Assembly (NCBI GenBank): GCA_014529385.2 | Contig: CM043962.1 | Span: 42,936,598 to 43,000,597, forward strand | Length of the DNA: 64,000 bases | Direction: 5' to 3' | DNA from: Adiantum capillus-veneris | Taxonomy: Eukaryota; Streptophyta; Polypodiopsida; Polypodiales; Pteridaceae | Shown: positions 12,037-23,157 of the stretch, in pieces | Layout: the number at the start of each line of letters is the position of its first letter | How positions within the stretch are numbered: position 1 is the first letter of the stretch | Notes under the pieces: model-generated | What the model was told of the DNA's origin: nothing | Databases searched by the model: none | Seen by the model: the letters and a program-made list of their open reading frames with translations, nothing else | Program-made: the position numbers and the translations under genes

Positions 12037-12442
12037 ATATAGGGTGCTCTTACGTTTTGAGGAGGCACGCCTGAGAAAGAAAAAGGGAAAGGAGAGGCTT
12101 TTTCCAAAGCTTAGTATGAGATACTACGGACCTTTCCAAATCTTCGAAAAGATCAACGATGTCTCCTTCCGATTGAAACTGCTTGACACTTGGAGGATTC
12201 ACAATGCATTCCATGTGAGTCTCTTGAAACCTTTTACAGGTGATGTGCGTGAAGATGGGGAGCCCGATGAGCAACCTGAAGTAGAGGAAAACAAGGAGAT
12301 CCTTGTTCTTGAACAGATTTTGGCACATAAGAAGAGAAAGAATAAGGGTAAAGTAAGAAGGAGGTTCTTGGTTAAATTCAAGAACTATCCTGCATTGGAT
12401 GCGAAGTGGATGGAGAAGGAGGACCTAGCAGATACTCCTTAG
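12037..12442 (+). pseudogene. Fragment H: gypsy integrase C-terminus and chromodomain-like tail
   Basis: From about 12037 the open frame matches the pol C-terminus of element E (56440-56880). It shows LRKKKGKERLFPKLSMRYYGPFQ, KINDVSFRLK, RIHNAFHVSLLKPF and a chromodomain-like RRRFLVKFKNYPALDAKWM before a stop at 12440-12442. The upstream part of the 226-residue ORF (11762-12036) is D sequence and CT repeat, so the long ORF is a chance fusion. H lacks everything upstream of this point, hence a 5'-truncated retrotransposon remnant. Unlike the E copy, the chromodomain stretch itself is open here. Confidence 0.8.
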
Positions 12443-13044
12443 ATTGTGAATCTTTACCTTGAAGCTTTTGATTTAGCATAGTCTATTCCAAATGGAACCC
12501 AAAATTCAGCTTGGTCACAGACCTAGTGCAGTGGGATGCACAAGAGGGGAGTTACTCCGCTCCTTTGTCACCAAATGCCTTGATTTTTAGAATACTAGAG
12601 TCACTCTCGTTGAGCTTCAGGGATACTGAAAGCTGACAGTATTCTGTTGTATGACTTTATGAAATGGAATTCCAAAATATGAAACTGATAGAAAAAATGA
12701 TTGCAGCATTTTGGTCTAAATGATCTCGAATAGACATGGTTGCAATAGGGGTTAGTCAATCGGGTATCGATGAGGTCCTGAGTGGATCTAGATGCGACTG
12801 CTAGCTACATTGCCGATAAATCATGGTCTAAGATCCGAATGAATGTTGAATGTGATTTGTCATGTGATGTCAAGTGATGTCTTGTGATGTCGTGTGATGT
12901 GACTGTCGATTTTTGGTACATGTGCTAGATGTGTGTTCCTAATGCGTCGTTACTAACATTCAGTGTCTGCTAAGACAGTTTATGGCTTCTGTCTGTTTTG
13001 CAGGCGTAATTGAGGAAGATTACAATGCTTTCAAGAGGGGGGTA
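12443..13044 (+). other. 3' untranslated region and polypurine tract of H
   Basis: It matches 56881-57486 of element E, including cacaagaggggagttactcc and the end caagaggggggta, which is the polypurine tract before the LTR. Confidence 0.8.
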
Positions 13045-13273
13045 CGTCACAAATCAGTGACGTGGCATGGCTTGGCTATGGGCAGCAGTACACACACACC
13101 CCAGCTGGAAAACAGTTTCGAAAATTCCGCGTAGATGCTGGCTAAGGCTGACATGGCATTGTTGATGCGGCACGTTGACGTGGCAGGTCAGCAATACAGA
13201 CGCCCGCAAAAAGCGGCGCTGTTTGTGGAAATGCCTGGCAGCTTTTGGGCGATGCTTTTTGGGCTACGCCATG

Positions 13274-13349
<76 letters not shown>

Positions 13350-13788
13350 TTCTGCTTTATTTTACACTGAATAGAGGCACAGAGAGAGTGCTTTCTTTTA
13401 TTTAAAAAGCTTTTTGCTTTATTCGCTAAGGCTTGAAAGAGAAAAAGTTGAACTGCTTTATTTTCAAAGCTTTTGAGTTTACCAGCTTTTGGGGCTCTGC
13501 TTTTGGCATCCCATGTAACCTTTAAATAAACGGGTTGGCCTCTCACAACTTAGAGCATCTGGATGAAGAGTGTGAGTGTGAGCACCTGCCCGCACTCTTG
13601 TACTTTGAACTCAAATTAATACAAAAAGAAATACCGAAAGGGACGCAAGTCTTTGGGGCCAATATCTCTAGGCACAGAACTTCGACGGGCCAGTGTCAAA
13701 TAAATTGTGAACTGTGAACTATTTTGAAGTGGTTATTTGGTGCTATCGTGGTAGATTCTCGACTTGGAGTGCCCAAGTGTGTTTTACA
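13045..13788 (+). repeat. 3' LTR of fragment H
   Basis: It begins cGTCACAAATCAGTGACG (first T changed to C) right after the polypurine tract and ends gtgttttaca at 13788. Its later half aligns with the E LTR (accgaaaggg, ggccaatatctctaggcac, gtggttatttggtgct). A GA microsatellite occupies 13275-13348. No 5' LTR partner was found. ORFs here are repeat artefacts. Confidence 0.8.
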
Positions 13789-13871
13789 GAGGCTCACGTC
13801 TGGCCCAAACTCGCTGACAGGGGCCTTCTGCACCACCAGGCCAAAACAGATGAGATGTGTGTATTTTAACT

Positions 13872-14460
13872 GGCAAATAAGACCCAGCAAATTGATCACT
13901 GATAGTTTTTTTTTCTACTAGTGCCTTCCCAACCTTTTGTACTTGCGGAAGACTGAGAGACAACCAAAATGCCTTTGATTGACATCTGGAAGGCACCAAA
14001 TATGCTTCTTTTGGCCCAAACACTGTTAAAAACCCCTGTCCACAAGACATCAATTTTGGTCAAAATAGATATTATGTGTGCATTTCAACAAATGGCACTT
14101 GAAGCCTTTTGTGAAGGTTTTCTAGCACTAGCCAAATAAAATACTCATCCATGATTGCACCCCTCCCTGTCTTGGCAAATAAGACCCAGCAAAGTGATCA
14201 CTGATAGTTTTTTTGCTACTAGTGCCTTCCCAATCTTTTGTACCTATGGAAGACTAAGAGACAACCAAAATGCCTTTGATTAACATCTGGAAGGCACAAG
14301 TTATGCTTATTTTGGCCCAAACACTATTAAAAACCCCTGTCCACATGACATCAATGCTGGGCAAAATAGATATTATGTGTGCATTTCAACAAATGGCACT
14401 TGAAGCCTTTTGTGAGATGGTTTTGTAGCACTATCCAATAAAATACTCATCCACAACTCC
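13872..14460. repeat. Two-copy tandem repeat, period 302 bp
   Basis: The word ggcaaataagacccagcaaa starts at 13872 and at 14174. The copies match for about 290 bases through tgtgtgcatttcaacaaatgg with few changes. It lies inside element D. Confidence 0.9.
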
Positions 14461-16050
14461 CCGTCTCCCCCTTTGTGTTCAATGGGATTGTGTGCAAGAA
14501 CCACCCGACAATGTATAATAGACTTATAAAAAAAATATTGAACACAAATTAAATACAAAGAGCTTAAATGACATAAGAAGCGACACATTCCAAAATGAGT
14601 AAGCATCATTTCATTTCCAGATTTGAAGTCATTACATATCCATTGCAATAAAGTGTTGTTGTACATATTACTAGCTACAAGTTCGCTCGTATCTGACGGG
14701 CTAGTGCCAAATATTTTTGCATTATAGTTACATGCTTGGCATGGATGGCACACAAGTTGGCATCCTCAAATAAACCGACCAAGTATGACTCTACGGCTTC
14801 TTGAGTCCTTCGAGGCCGATGGGCTACATGCATCGCTCAGTGTTGTAGCTTTGCACAATCTCCCCGCATGTCCGCGCAAAACGAGCCCTTTGGATGAGAA
14901 GTTCCACACACTTTTAATACTGTCAAATATTAGCAAAGGCTCTACTAAAATAGCGCACTCTGCGAGGTTGCCTATGTAGTGTCACTTGCCCATCTTGCTG
15001 TAAAACTTTGTTTTATGGTAGCGCCTGGAGGGTGGGGCTACATCCTCTAGGACAAATTTTTTGCTGCTAGACTCATATTCTTGAGGTCTTAACAATGAAA
15101 ATATGACACTCATCCTCTCTAGCCTTCATTGCTTCACAATTTGGCATGCGTCAAGTTTGAAAACAAACACCAACTTAGTGCCAAACACTGCAAGAGAAGA
15201 AAGGCAAAAAGTGAAGGTCATACAACGACAATGAAAGCGAAACGTCACATGATTCTTTCCTCATCATTAGAAGTAGTGCATAAAAGACAACCATTGCTTG
15301 TTGAAGCCCCTTCAAATAGACAAAATATTATTTGACATAGAGTAAGGAAACCCCTTGTCAATATTCTCAGCATGATTCCTTGCATTTGTAGCTTTCTTAG
15401 CACTTTTGGAGATTATACAAAGATAGCAGAGGGCATTGTCTCCTTGATGTGCAAATAGTGTCCTAGACGTCAGAAAACATCTTCATTGGAGGCCCCTCTA
15501 GCATGTTTCACCTTGCGTTACACTGGGAATACATTCTCAGTAACTCCTCGTTCCCTCAAAGCGTTCTTGAAGAGGCCATGTAGTGCAGTGTAACCCTTTG
15601 TACTAATTCCAACTTCATCACATTCCTTCTGCAAATCAACATCACTCACGAGATTATAAAACCCCACATCACCTCCTTGGTTGCAGTAAAATAGATATGT
15701 TTTCCTTTTTTTGTGTACAGGAGTGTTGTGACGTCTGACTAGGAGTGTTGTGACGTATGACTTCTTAAGGAAACTAGTAAGCAAATAAATGGGATCCTCT
15801 TGGATTTGGCTACCACGTCTCTTGGATGAAATTCCTACAATAATAATAAAAAACAAAACAATCACCACAGAAGCGACTTCATACATGTAGGAAATGTGAT
15901 AGGGCATTCAAAATGCACAAAATGCACCTTGTAGCTATAACTCTTCTCATCCAAGAACCACCTTTGGGAGCAAGGGTCTCTATGGATGAGAAGATCCTCT
16001 TCTGCTCCCTTGCACCTAAAGGTAGCTCTTTTCAAACTCAATATGGTACC
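14461..16050 (-). other. Interior of D: unrecognised, possibly coding minus-strand segments
   Basis: The longest open frames are on the minus strand: 15518-15907 (129 codons; contains GISTKGYTALHGLFKN) and 14373-14753 (126 codons). I do not recognise either product. The first opens with a hydrophobic stretch, then a charged segment. They could be exons of a D-encoded transposase or captured sequence, but no DDE motif, zinc finger or start context can be shown. A composition or homology test would decide. Confidence 0.3.
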
Positions 16051-16516
16051 CTCAAGTTTTGCAATCATTCCATCCTTCTCTTCCACATGTTGCTAAAGAG
16101 TTTGTGCTTCTTTCTCCACATGAATGATCCTCTGTTTGTAGACTAGAATTGTTATGAATGGTGACTTGGTGTTGGTGCATCCACCATTGCACACTATGAG
16201 CATTGATAGTGGACAACCGCTTGCAGTAGCCGAGAAGAGTTGGCTCCCCTCTACCAACATATTGCAAGAAGGTAGGGAGACTATTGAATGTTGGATACAC
16301 ACTAACCAAAGGGTCATTGGGATAGAGGCAACCATCCACCCAAAGGTCCTCATCTGTGTGACCTGCATTGCGGCATTGTTGTGTTGTATGTAAGTCATAA
16401 CGCTTGGAGGGTGCAAGCTCTTTGACAATCAAAAATGTACACTTTTTTTTTTCACCGTGACGATTGTGTTGTGGATGGGAGATTTGTATTGTCATTTGTA
16501 CCCATATCATGGAGAG
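16051..16516 (-). CDS. Unrecognised minus-strand ORF with duplicated domain-like segment
   Basis: The 152-codon minus-strand frame (16052-16510) includes GHTDEDLWVDGCLYPNDP and VYPTFNSLPTFLQYVGRGE, then LLGYCKRLSTINAHS. The same peptide pattern can be read from the neighbouring duplicate at 16594-16930. I know no family with this signature. Position inside D suggests a transposon gene or captured host fragment. The start is uncertain because no upstream exon structure is visible. A non-coding origin is possible, but conservation of the peptide between the duplicates argues for past coding. Confidence 0.35.
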
Positions 16517-16930
16517 ATGGGGTTGTATAGAATAGAATGAATGAGGTAGAGAGGGGCCAAGGCAGAGATGATGGGATGTATATTATGGGATGCAAAGACC
16601 ATTGTGTGCTATGAGCGCCAATAGACGACAATCTCTTGCAATATCCAAGAAGACTGTGCTCCCCTCTATCTACATATTGTAAGAATCAAGCAAGGCTATT
16701 GAATGTTGGATACACATTGATGGCTGGATCATTAAGGTAAAAGCAACCATGCACCCAGAGGTCCACATTGGTGTGACCTGCACCACGGAGTTGTTGTGCA
16801 GTTTGCAAGTAATGATGCTATGAACTTGCAAAGTCCTTTGGCAGCCAAACATATAGAGAAACCATTTTCGAACTTGACGATCTTGATGTGGATGGGAGGT
16901 TTGTAATGTCGCCTAGCTCCATGGCAAGGG
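16179..16930. repeat. Diverged segmental tandem duplication (about 335 bp each)
   Basis: 16179-16516 and 16594-16930 align throughout: gcacactatgag versus gtgtgctatgag, then tattgaatgttggatacacac/ttgatacaca-type blocks, then a shared tgtggatgggaggtttgta-like block. Identity is roughly 75%, so the duplication is old compared with the other tandem repeats here. Confidence 0.7.
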
Positions 16931-16974
16931 GAATAAAGCTTGCCTCAAGCAAGAGTGAAGAGTTGCAGCAGAGC

Positions 16975-17310
16975 CATGGAGGAGAGACGTGAGCTATGAA
17001 GTGAAGAGCTATGGGATGGAGAGCTGCAGGAGAGCTATAGAGTGGAGAGGAGAGCTATGGAGTGGAGAGCTTTGGGATGGAGAGATGCCAGAGAGCTATG
17101 AAGTGGAGAGCTATGGGATGGAGAGCTGCAGGGGATCTATGGAGTGGAGAAGAGGGTTATGGAGTGGAGAGTTGCAAGAGAGCTACGGAGTGGAGAGGAG
17201 AGCTATGGAGTGGAGATCTTTGGGATGGAGACCTGTAGGAGAGCTACAGGAGAGCTATGGAGTGGAGAGCTATGGGGGGGAGAGCTGCAGCAAAGCTATG
17301 GAGTGGACCT
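16975..17310. repeat. Minisatellite of 18-bp type units (gagctatggagtggagag)
   Basis: Degenerate units alternating agctatg(g/a)agtggagag and agctatgggatggagag, with occasional agctgcaggag, repeat about 17 times. The open plus-strand frame 16989-17354 is simply the repeat read through (YEVESYGMES units). It lies in the right arm of D. Confidence 0.85.
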
Positions 17311-17354
17311 GCAACAAGAAGAGGGAAGGAGGAAGAGTGTGTGTTGAAAAGTAG

Positions 17355-17811
17355 GAGAGAGAAGAGAGAGGGAGAGGAGTGAGAGAGAGAGGGGAGTGAT
17401 TTTGGTGGGAAATAAAAAAAGGTGGGAAGTTTGATATTAAGCAGGTCTAGCAGTGAGGTTTTGAGAGAGAAAATTGATTTTTGGGTATACATATATGTTG
17501 GGGAGAAGTTTTGAGTAAAAGTGAGGTTTTTTTAATTTTTTTGGAAAAAATGCTTTTTTGGGCTGGGGCTATGGACGCCCTTGATGATGTGGAAAAAAAA
17601 GGGAGGGAGGGTAGTTATTGTCATAAGGACCACCACTCTTTTGGGTAGAGAGAGAATGTACCTATCCTCCCTCCCTAGCCTCTATTTCAACCTACAAAAA
17701 GCCTATGATAGCTTGAAAAAAAGCTTATGAGAATACCCTCATTCAATGGCCTTGTCTCCTAAATCACACACATTTTCAATCTTAATCCCTTAAAATTAGG
17801 GATCCTTACAA
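17355..17811. other. Right arm of D, no gene
   Basis: GA-rich then A/T-rich sequence showing weak inverted similarity to the left arm (for example aaatcaattttctctctcaaaacctcac on the minus strand versus 11790-11900). Confidence 0.5.
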
Positions 17812-17842
17812 GGCCCTTTTGGGGTTCATATTTTTCCTAATG
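17812..17842 (-). repeat. Right terminal inverted repeat of D
   Basis: It is the exact reverse complement of 11549-11579. Confidence 0.9.
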
Positions 17843-17890
17843 TAACATGAGAAAATCATTTAGGAGAATTAGATATTAGTTATTATGACA
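17843..17890 (-). repeat. Left LTR of B, remainder after D
   Basis: taacatgagaaaatcattta... to ttattatgaca matches the last part of the right LTR at 25190-25239 and ends in CA. Confidence 0.9.
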
Positions 17891-17891
17891 T

Positions 17892-17904
17892 TACCTCTCT
17901 CTTG
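17892..17904 (-). promoter_or_regulatory. Polypurine tract of B
   Basis: On the minus strand the sequence is AAGAGAGAGGTAA directly before the 3' LTR end, the expected site of plus-strand DNA priming. Element A has the same tract at 25337-25348. Confidence 0.7.
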
Positions 17905-18249
17905 AAATCATGGTCGTCCTCGACTATGGGGTAGAGAAGATAAAGCCTATTCATTAGTCCTTTTTCTAGCGGGAGGATCCCTATCTTACTCTACGACATT
18001 GTTCCAGAATGGATGACTAATCATTTGGCGCTTGAGAGCCTAAGCTGTCGCAAGCATGTTTGTGCATTAGTCCTATCAATCTTCCGTAGTAGAGTGACAA
18101 GCTCTACTTGGTGTTTGGGAGAGGTCGTCTCCGCAAACTTGATCCTAAGCATGCATACTACTTAACATTTGTGCACGATAAAGAAAAAGAGAGTCTTTTA
18201 AGACAAAAACTTTGTTCATTTTAAACATTTGTACATTTGCTTACTCTAG

Positions 18250-18690
18250 GGAAACATTGACAAGGTTTAGGTTATCCTTTAATTGTATGCCTTGCATCCA
18301 TCTAGCATCTTCAAAAGGATAATTCTTAAACTTAATAAGATACCGTCAAATAATCTTACCGCCTCTCAATACCTTGTCTTCATGTCAAAAAATGGACTCA
18401 GATTGCAGCACCTCTTCTTGGTCCTCGATCTCCGGTGGGTCTTCAATAGTTGGTTCTTGAGGTGGCTCTCCTTTGTAAGGCTTTAGTAGGCTCACATGAA
18501 AAGCATTGTGTATGAGCCAATGACTGGGCAACTTGAGCTGATAGGCCATCTCATTGATTGGTCTAAACATTTGGAAGGGACCATAGTACCTTTTTGCTAA
18601 CTTAGCATAGTACTTTTTGTGTCCCGTAGGATTCTTGCCCTTCGTGTGCCTTAATCGAGCCTTGGGAAATTTAAGCAAGACTTAATGATT
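18250..18690 (-). pseudogene. B integrase C-terminus and chromodomain-like tail
   Basis: Minus-strand frame 18678-18385 reads KYYAKLAKRYYGPFQMFRPI, QLKLPSHWLIHNAFHVSLLKPY and PPEIEDQEEVLQSESI. After it the same frame gives KII, a TGA stop (18346-18348), then RYLIKFKNYPFEDARWM, the chromodomain-like fold typical of chromoviruses. The stop precedes the domain and is shared with element A at the same codon. The upstream frame is interrupted near 18680. Confidence 0.8.
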
Positions 18691-19822
18691 TTCTTTAAAG
18701 GCTTGGGCTCTTCTATGCTTATCAGCAGCAACCTTTTGCCTTTACTGTGAGATAGAGATAGCATCCTTAATCTTTTGGAAAGATTCTTGTAGGTCTCAGC
18801 TATACTCATCTGCACAGTGAAGATCTTCCCATGTACCTTAAGTAGTAGGGAACTTTTAGATCTTCCCTCAATTACGTTGATGATTTTCTCGTGGAGGTAT
18901 GTATTGATTTATTGTAGGCATACTCCACTAAGGGTAAGTACTTCTCCTATTGAGACCTTTGATCTACTTCCGTTAGATAGGCTTTTAGTAGATCAAGAAT
19001 TGTTAGGTTAGCTATTTCACTTTGGCCATCCGTTTGCGGGTGATAGGCCGAAGAGAAGTTTAGCCTTGTCCCTAAATTCTCAAAGAAACCCTTCCAAAAA
19101 TTACTGGTCATTCTAGGATCTCTATCCGACACTATGGACATCGGCAAACCATGGCATTTGAAGATTTGTGATATGAAGAGGGTTACCATTTGGTGGGCTT
19201 TGATAGTCTTTTTGGCAGGTATAAATTGAGCTTGTTTGCTGAACCTGTCTACTATCATCCATATTCCCGTATTTCCATGGATAGACTTGGGCAATCCAAA
19301 GATAAAATCCATGGATATGTTCTCCCATGGTGAATTAGGGATTGGCAAAGGTTGAAGCAATCCAGGTTGCTTCCCTCTATCAAACTTTGTCTTTTGGCAT
19401 ACCACACATTTAGAAACATACTCTTGTATGTTTGCTTTCATGGCAGGCCAATAGAAACATGTTTCAATCCCTTTTAGGGTAGACCGAATCCCTCTATGCC
19501 CCGCATAAGGAGGGGCATGAGATTCATACATTACTTTCTCACGTAGTGAGTTAGTAACGCATAGTCTATTACTATATAGAAGATAACCATCTTGTAAAGT
19601 AAATGGTTCCTCTTTCTTCCCTAGTGCAAGGGCTAAAATCACATCTCTAAAATTGGGATCAATAGCGTACTCATCTATCATAGAAGATAGATCATTGTGA
19701 GTTGTTATGGAAACCGCATTCACTCTCGGTCGTCTTGAGAGTGCATTGGCTACTTGATTATGCTTGCCAGCAATGTGAGAAATATGAAAATGAAATTGCG
19801 AAAGGAAATTTGCCCACCTCAT
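18691..19822 (-). pseudogene. B integrase with RNase H end
   Basis: The 291-codon frame 19822-18947 begins with the RNase H tail (FLSQFHFHISHIAGKHNQVANALSRR). It then has the integrase zinc domain (HAPPYAGHRG...CVVCQKTKFDRG) and the catalytic core with D in MDFIFGLP, D in SDRDPRMTSNF and E in QTDGQSEIAN. The DDE residues are thus all present, the best preserved part of B. Below 18947 the frame continues only in pieces toward the C-terminal domain. Its role would be integration of the element cDNA in the nucleus. Motif-based call, high confidence. Confidence 0.88.
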
Positions 19823-20661
19823 TTATTTGTTGGAGAGCTTGGTCTACGTCAAGAAGTACTTAAGGCTTTGGTGATCCGTCCGCAGAATGAAAGGAGTCCC
19901 CAATAAATAGTGCTTCCACGAGTCTAAGGCATGTGAACTACGAGGAGTTCCTTTTTGTATATGCCTAGAGCTTGCTCAACAGGGTCGAGCCTTTGACTTT
20001 CATAGGCTATGGTGTGCCCTTCTTGGAGCAAAACAACTCCAAGGAAATCACCACAAGCGTCACATTGGACCTCAAATGGCTTTGAGATATCCGACAGTGT
20101 AAGCAAAGGTTGAGGGATAAGCTTTTCTTTAAGCTTTTCGAAAGCATTGTTCTCCTTGGCAGACCATGTATACCTAACGTTTTTCTTTGTTAGGTCGTGT
20201 AATGGTCCTGCGATTTGTGAGAACTTTTCTATGAAGTGTCTATAGTATGCACGCATACCTATAAAGCTTCTTAGCTCATGAAGATTCCTTGGATTAGGCC
20301 ATCCTTTTATTACCTCTAGTTTTGATGGATCCATTTGGATGCCATCTTGAGAGATAATGTGACCTAAATATTGAATCTCTTGTAAGAAAAACTCACTTTT
20401 CTTTCAATTAATATAAAGTTTATTCTCTCGTAAGACTTGAAATATTACTTGGAGGTGTTGCTTGTGTTCGTCTAGTGAATTAGCGTAGATGATTATATCA
20501 TCAAAGAACACTCCAGTAAAGGTTCGGTGAGGCCTGAATAGCATCAAGCAGTTAAATGTGGCTAGTGTATTGGTCAAGCCAAAAGGCATGGCAATGTATT
20601 TGTAAATACCAAACATGGTGCAAAATGCGGTCTTTACAATGTCTTGATCAACTATCCTTAT
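19823..20661 (-). pseudogene. B reverse transcriptase C-terminal half and RNase H
   Basis: Three minus-strand pieces line up: 20616-20404 (PFGLTNTLATFN, then catalytic GVFFDDIIIYANSLDEH), 20334-19924 (YLGHIISQ-type connection, MDPSKLEVIKGWPNPRNLHELRSFIG), and RNase H start FEVQCDACGDFLGVVLLQEG. Stops separate them (for example after KLYIN at about 20403). The FFDD catalytic pair is intact. The RNase H region is frame-broken at 19830-19920. Confidence 0.85.
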
Positions 20662-21705
20662 TTAATGGTAGCCATTCTTTAGATCAATCCTACTGAAGTA
20701 GGACGACCCTTGCAGCTTATCAAATAGGACTTCTACTCGTGGAACGGGAAACCTATTTTTGATAGTGATCCTATTTAGTGCTCTATAGTCGACACACATA
20801 CAATATGTGCCGTCTTTCTTTTGCACTAATAGAACGGGTGAACAAAATGGAGATGAGCTAAGCCTAACCATGCCCTTCTCAACTAACTCATGCACTTGCC
20901 GCATAATCTCCTCTTGTTGAGCTTGAGAAACTCTATAAGGAGGTTTATTAGGCGGTGAACTTCCTGAAAGAAGTTCAATTACATGGTCGTCATTGCCTCG
21001 TTTAGGAGGTAGTTCACAAGGGATATTGTCAATAAAAACATCTTGAAATCCCTTGAGAAAACTGGATAACTTTAATTCCTTGTGATTGTTGATATTTTCT
21101 TTTGCTAGAACATTAGGTTCATTTTGAGAATCTTTAACAAAAATCATGTACACGGAAATAGAGCTCTTTATTGACTTATTGAAAGCTTGCGTATGTACAA
21201 TGGGTATGGTGTTACCCAACTCCTTAGCATCTATGTACATATCTTTTTCTCTGAACCTAAAGTAGATTTTCCTTTCAGGGAATTTAACATTGGCAGCCAT
21301 GCGATCAAACCATGGTGCCCCTAGGATTACATCCTCATGCTTGAGAGGAGAGATAAAGAAGACTTCTTTGTCCACATAGCTTTGGACATGGAGCCTCAAT
21401 TTTCCAATTAAGGGAGTGACTGAAGCTTCTTGCCCCTTGAAAGCACCATTGGCAGGTAGGACATCTCCCATCTCATAGGCTTGGATGCCTAGCTTGGTGG
21501 CCAACTTTGTGGATATGAAATTGTGAGTAGAACCAGGGTCAAGGAGAATAAAAGCATCATGTTCTCTTACCTTTCCCCAAGCATGGCATAAAGGAGATCC
21601 TTTGTGGTGAGCTTCCTCTTCTTGAATTTCGACCAAGGTAGCTCTAGGAGGCTCGTTTAATGAATTCTTGTGGGGGCAAGCACGATAAGCATGCCCTTGC
21701 TCCAC
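20662..21705 (-). pseudogene. B protease and reverse transcriptase N-terminal half
   Basis: This is an open frame of 347 codons. It starts inside a CCHC zinc knuckle (GHAYRACP), then the retroviral-type aspartic protease with the catalytic motif LLDPGSTHNFIS at about residues 55-66. It continues through a linker to the RT start (PPNKPPYRVSQAQQEEI, SPVLLVQKKDGTYCMCVDYRALN, SRIDLKNGYH). A stop (TAA where CAA is expected) ends it after GYH. The apparent first Met is not a real start: the reading frame enters from gag through a frameshift. DPGS in place of DSGA is a conservative variant. Confidence 0.88.
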
Positions 21706-23157
21706 ACACTTGAAACAACGATTATCTTTACGATAACGATCAAGCTCTTCAAGAGAGAGTTTATTTTTACCTTTATAAACTCCCTTCTCCTTAGCTTTGT
21801 TGTTGTTGGCATTGCCTTGAGGAGACTTTTGGATAGTGTCCTTCCCCTTAGGCTCATTTTATTACGGTCCTTGTTCTCCGTGGGCTTAAGATTTTTCTTA
21901 GCCCCTTGTTGAAAATGGATTCGTGAAGCCACCATGGTATGGTGTATGACCGTAGATATGGTGCGTGGCCTTTGGGAGTTGACATACTCCACCATATCTT
22001 CAGTTAGACCCGCACAAAATTGTTGTTTTTGCTCTCCAAAATCCATCTAAGATGTAAGTCCCAAAACTTGTCTACATATTTGTGAATAGATTCGTAGGGA
22101 GAGAGCTTCAAGCTTCGTCATTCGGTGAGTACTTTGTCTTTGGCATCAGTAGCCAAAATTGCTTCATGATGGAAGCTCTTAAAGCTTTCTATGTTCGTGG
22201 AGCTTCATGGTTTGCCCATAGGCTAGACCACCATTGCCTCACAAACTTTTTAAAATGCATAGCTACATGGTGTAGCTTAGAGGACTCCGTGAAGCCCTCA
22301 TCTCCAAACGCCGCATCGAATTGTTGAATGAAGGCCAGGACTTTGTCCGTAGCACCAAAGGTGCCATTGTAGGTAAGGAAAGATATGTTCTTTTCTCCCT
22401 ATTTGAACTTCTTGAGCTTGGACGACCTCTTCCACGCGGCATAGGATTTCCCATGGCCTCTTCTTTTTGGTGGTTCAAAAGTTGCAACATCACTTTCTTC
22501 AGAAGATGAAGAATTTGAGGAAGATGGAGAAGAGGGTGACCTCTTTCTTGCCTTTTTCTTGCCTTGTTCCTCCTTGTCTGCACCATCACTTTCTTCATAA
22601 GAGGAAGAGGATGAAGAAGATGGAGAAGAGGGTGACCTCTTCCTCACCTTTTTCTTCTCTTGTTTTATGTCATCCCTCTTTGAATTATGATGTGGAGAAG
22701 TGTGCATTGGTCTTCTCCGTTTAGGAGGTGATGGAGAGTGTTTTGCCCGCAGTCTTCATGGAGCCATCTTCGCCGAGGTGGCAGGAGACTCACTTCTTTC
22801 TCGCTCTTTTGGTGGGTGCTCTTGAGTTCTCCTTTGTGAAGGAGATGCATCATCAAGTAGTATATTCTTTAGCCCTTCGTACGGATCCTCTTCTTCTTCC
22901 CGAATTGAAGAGAGGCCTCTTTTGGAAGTCTCACAAGGAGGCTTCCTAGGTACTCTCTCTTCTTGGTGGGGAGTTTGGAGAATCCCATGAGCACGAAGCT
23001 GCCGTTGCACTTCACTTTGGAGGGATGGATTGCCCATGGCTTGTTGAAACCTAGAAACAAGGTAATTAACAAGCATAGGGGCATCATTAGTAGCCTGCTC
23101 ATTAGCAAAATCAAAGCTATCAACATTAATTTCACTCTCTTTACTATTGTCAGCCAT
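21706..23157 (-). pseudogene. B gag, frameshifted
   Basis: The start is MADNSKESEINVDSFDF at 23157 on the minus strand, about 400 bases inside the PBS. A charged Ser/Arg/Lys-rich region follows (22707-22399, repeated RKRSPSSPSSS tracts). The gag core then appears near 22330-22040 (QQFDAAFGDEGF, FVRQWW type), and the end is EQKQQFCAGLTEDMVEYVNS with the zinc knuckle CxxCxEQGHAYRACP at 21720. At least three frame changes and stops break it. The protein would form the virus-like particle core. A has the same start sequence (MADNNQES) at 30442. Confidence 0.8.

Larger units (their letters stand above)
11549..17842. mobile_element. Element D: 6.3-kb TIR transposon-like element in B's left LTR
   Basis: A 31-bp perfect inverted repeat (starting cattaggaaaaatatgaac) bounds it at 11549-11579 and 17812-17842. 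Removing it restores the B LTR sequence gatcagttt/aacatgagaaaatc as seen at 25180. The target duplication is unclear (ttt versus taa flanks), so the superfamily is undecided; the CATTA end might suggest a CACTA-like element. Weak sub-terminal inverted similarity extends inward. No transposase domain was recognised. The interior holds a gypsy fragment H, a 302-bp tandem duplication, unknown minus-strand ORFs, a duplicated domain-like segment and a minisatellite. Confidence 0.75.

Noticed and set aside
11762-12442. Single 226-residue protein
   Set aside because: Its N-terminal third is element D sequence and a CT repeat; only the part after about 12037 is gypsy pol.
18346-18348. Selenocysteine or programmed recoding at the shared TGA of A and B
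   Set aside because: No structure or slippery context was seen; C-to-T change from CGA in an ancestor is simpler.
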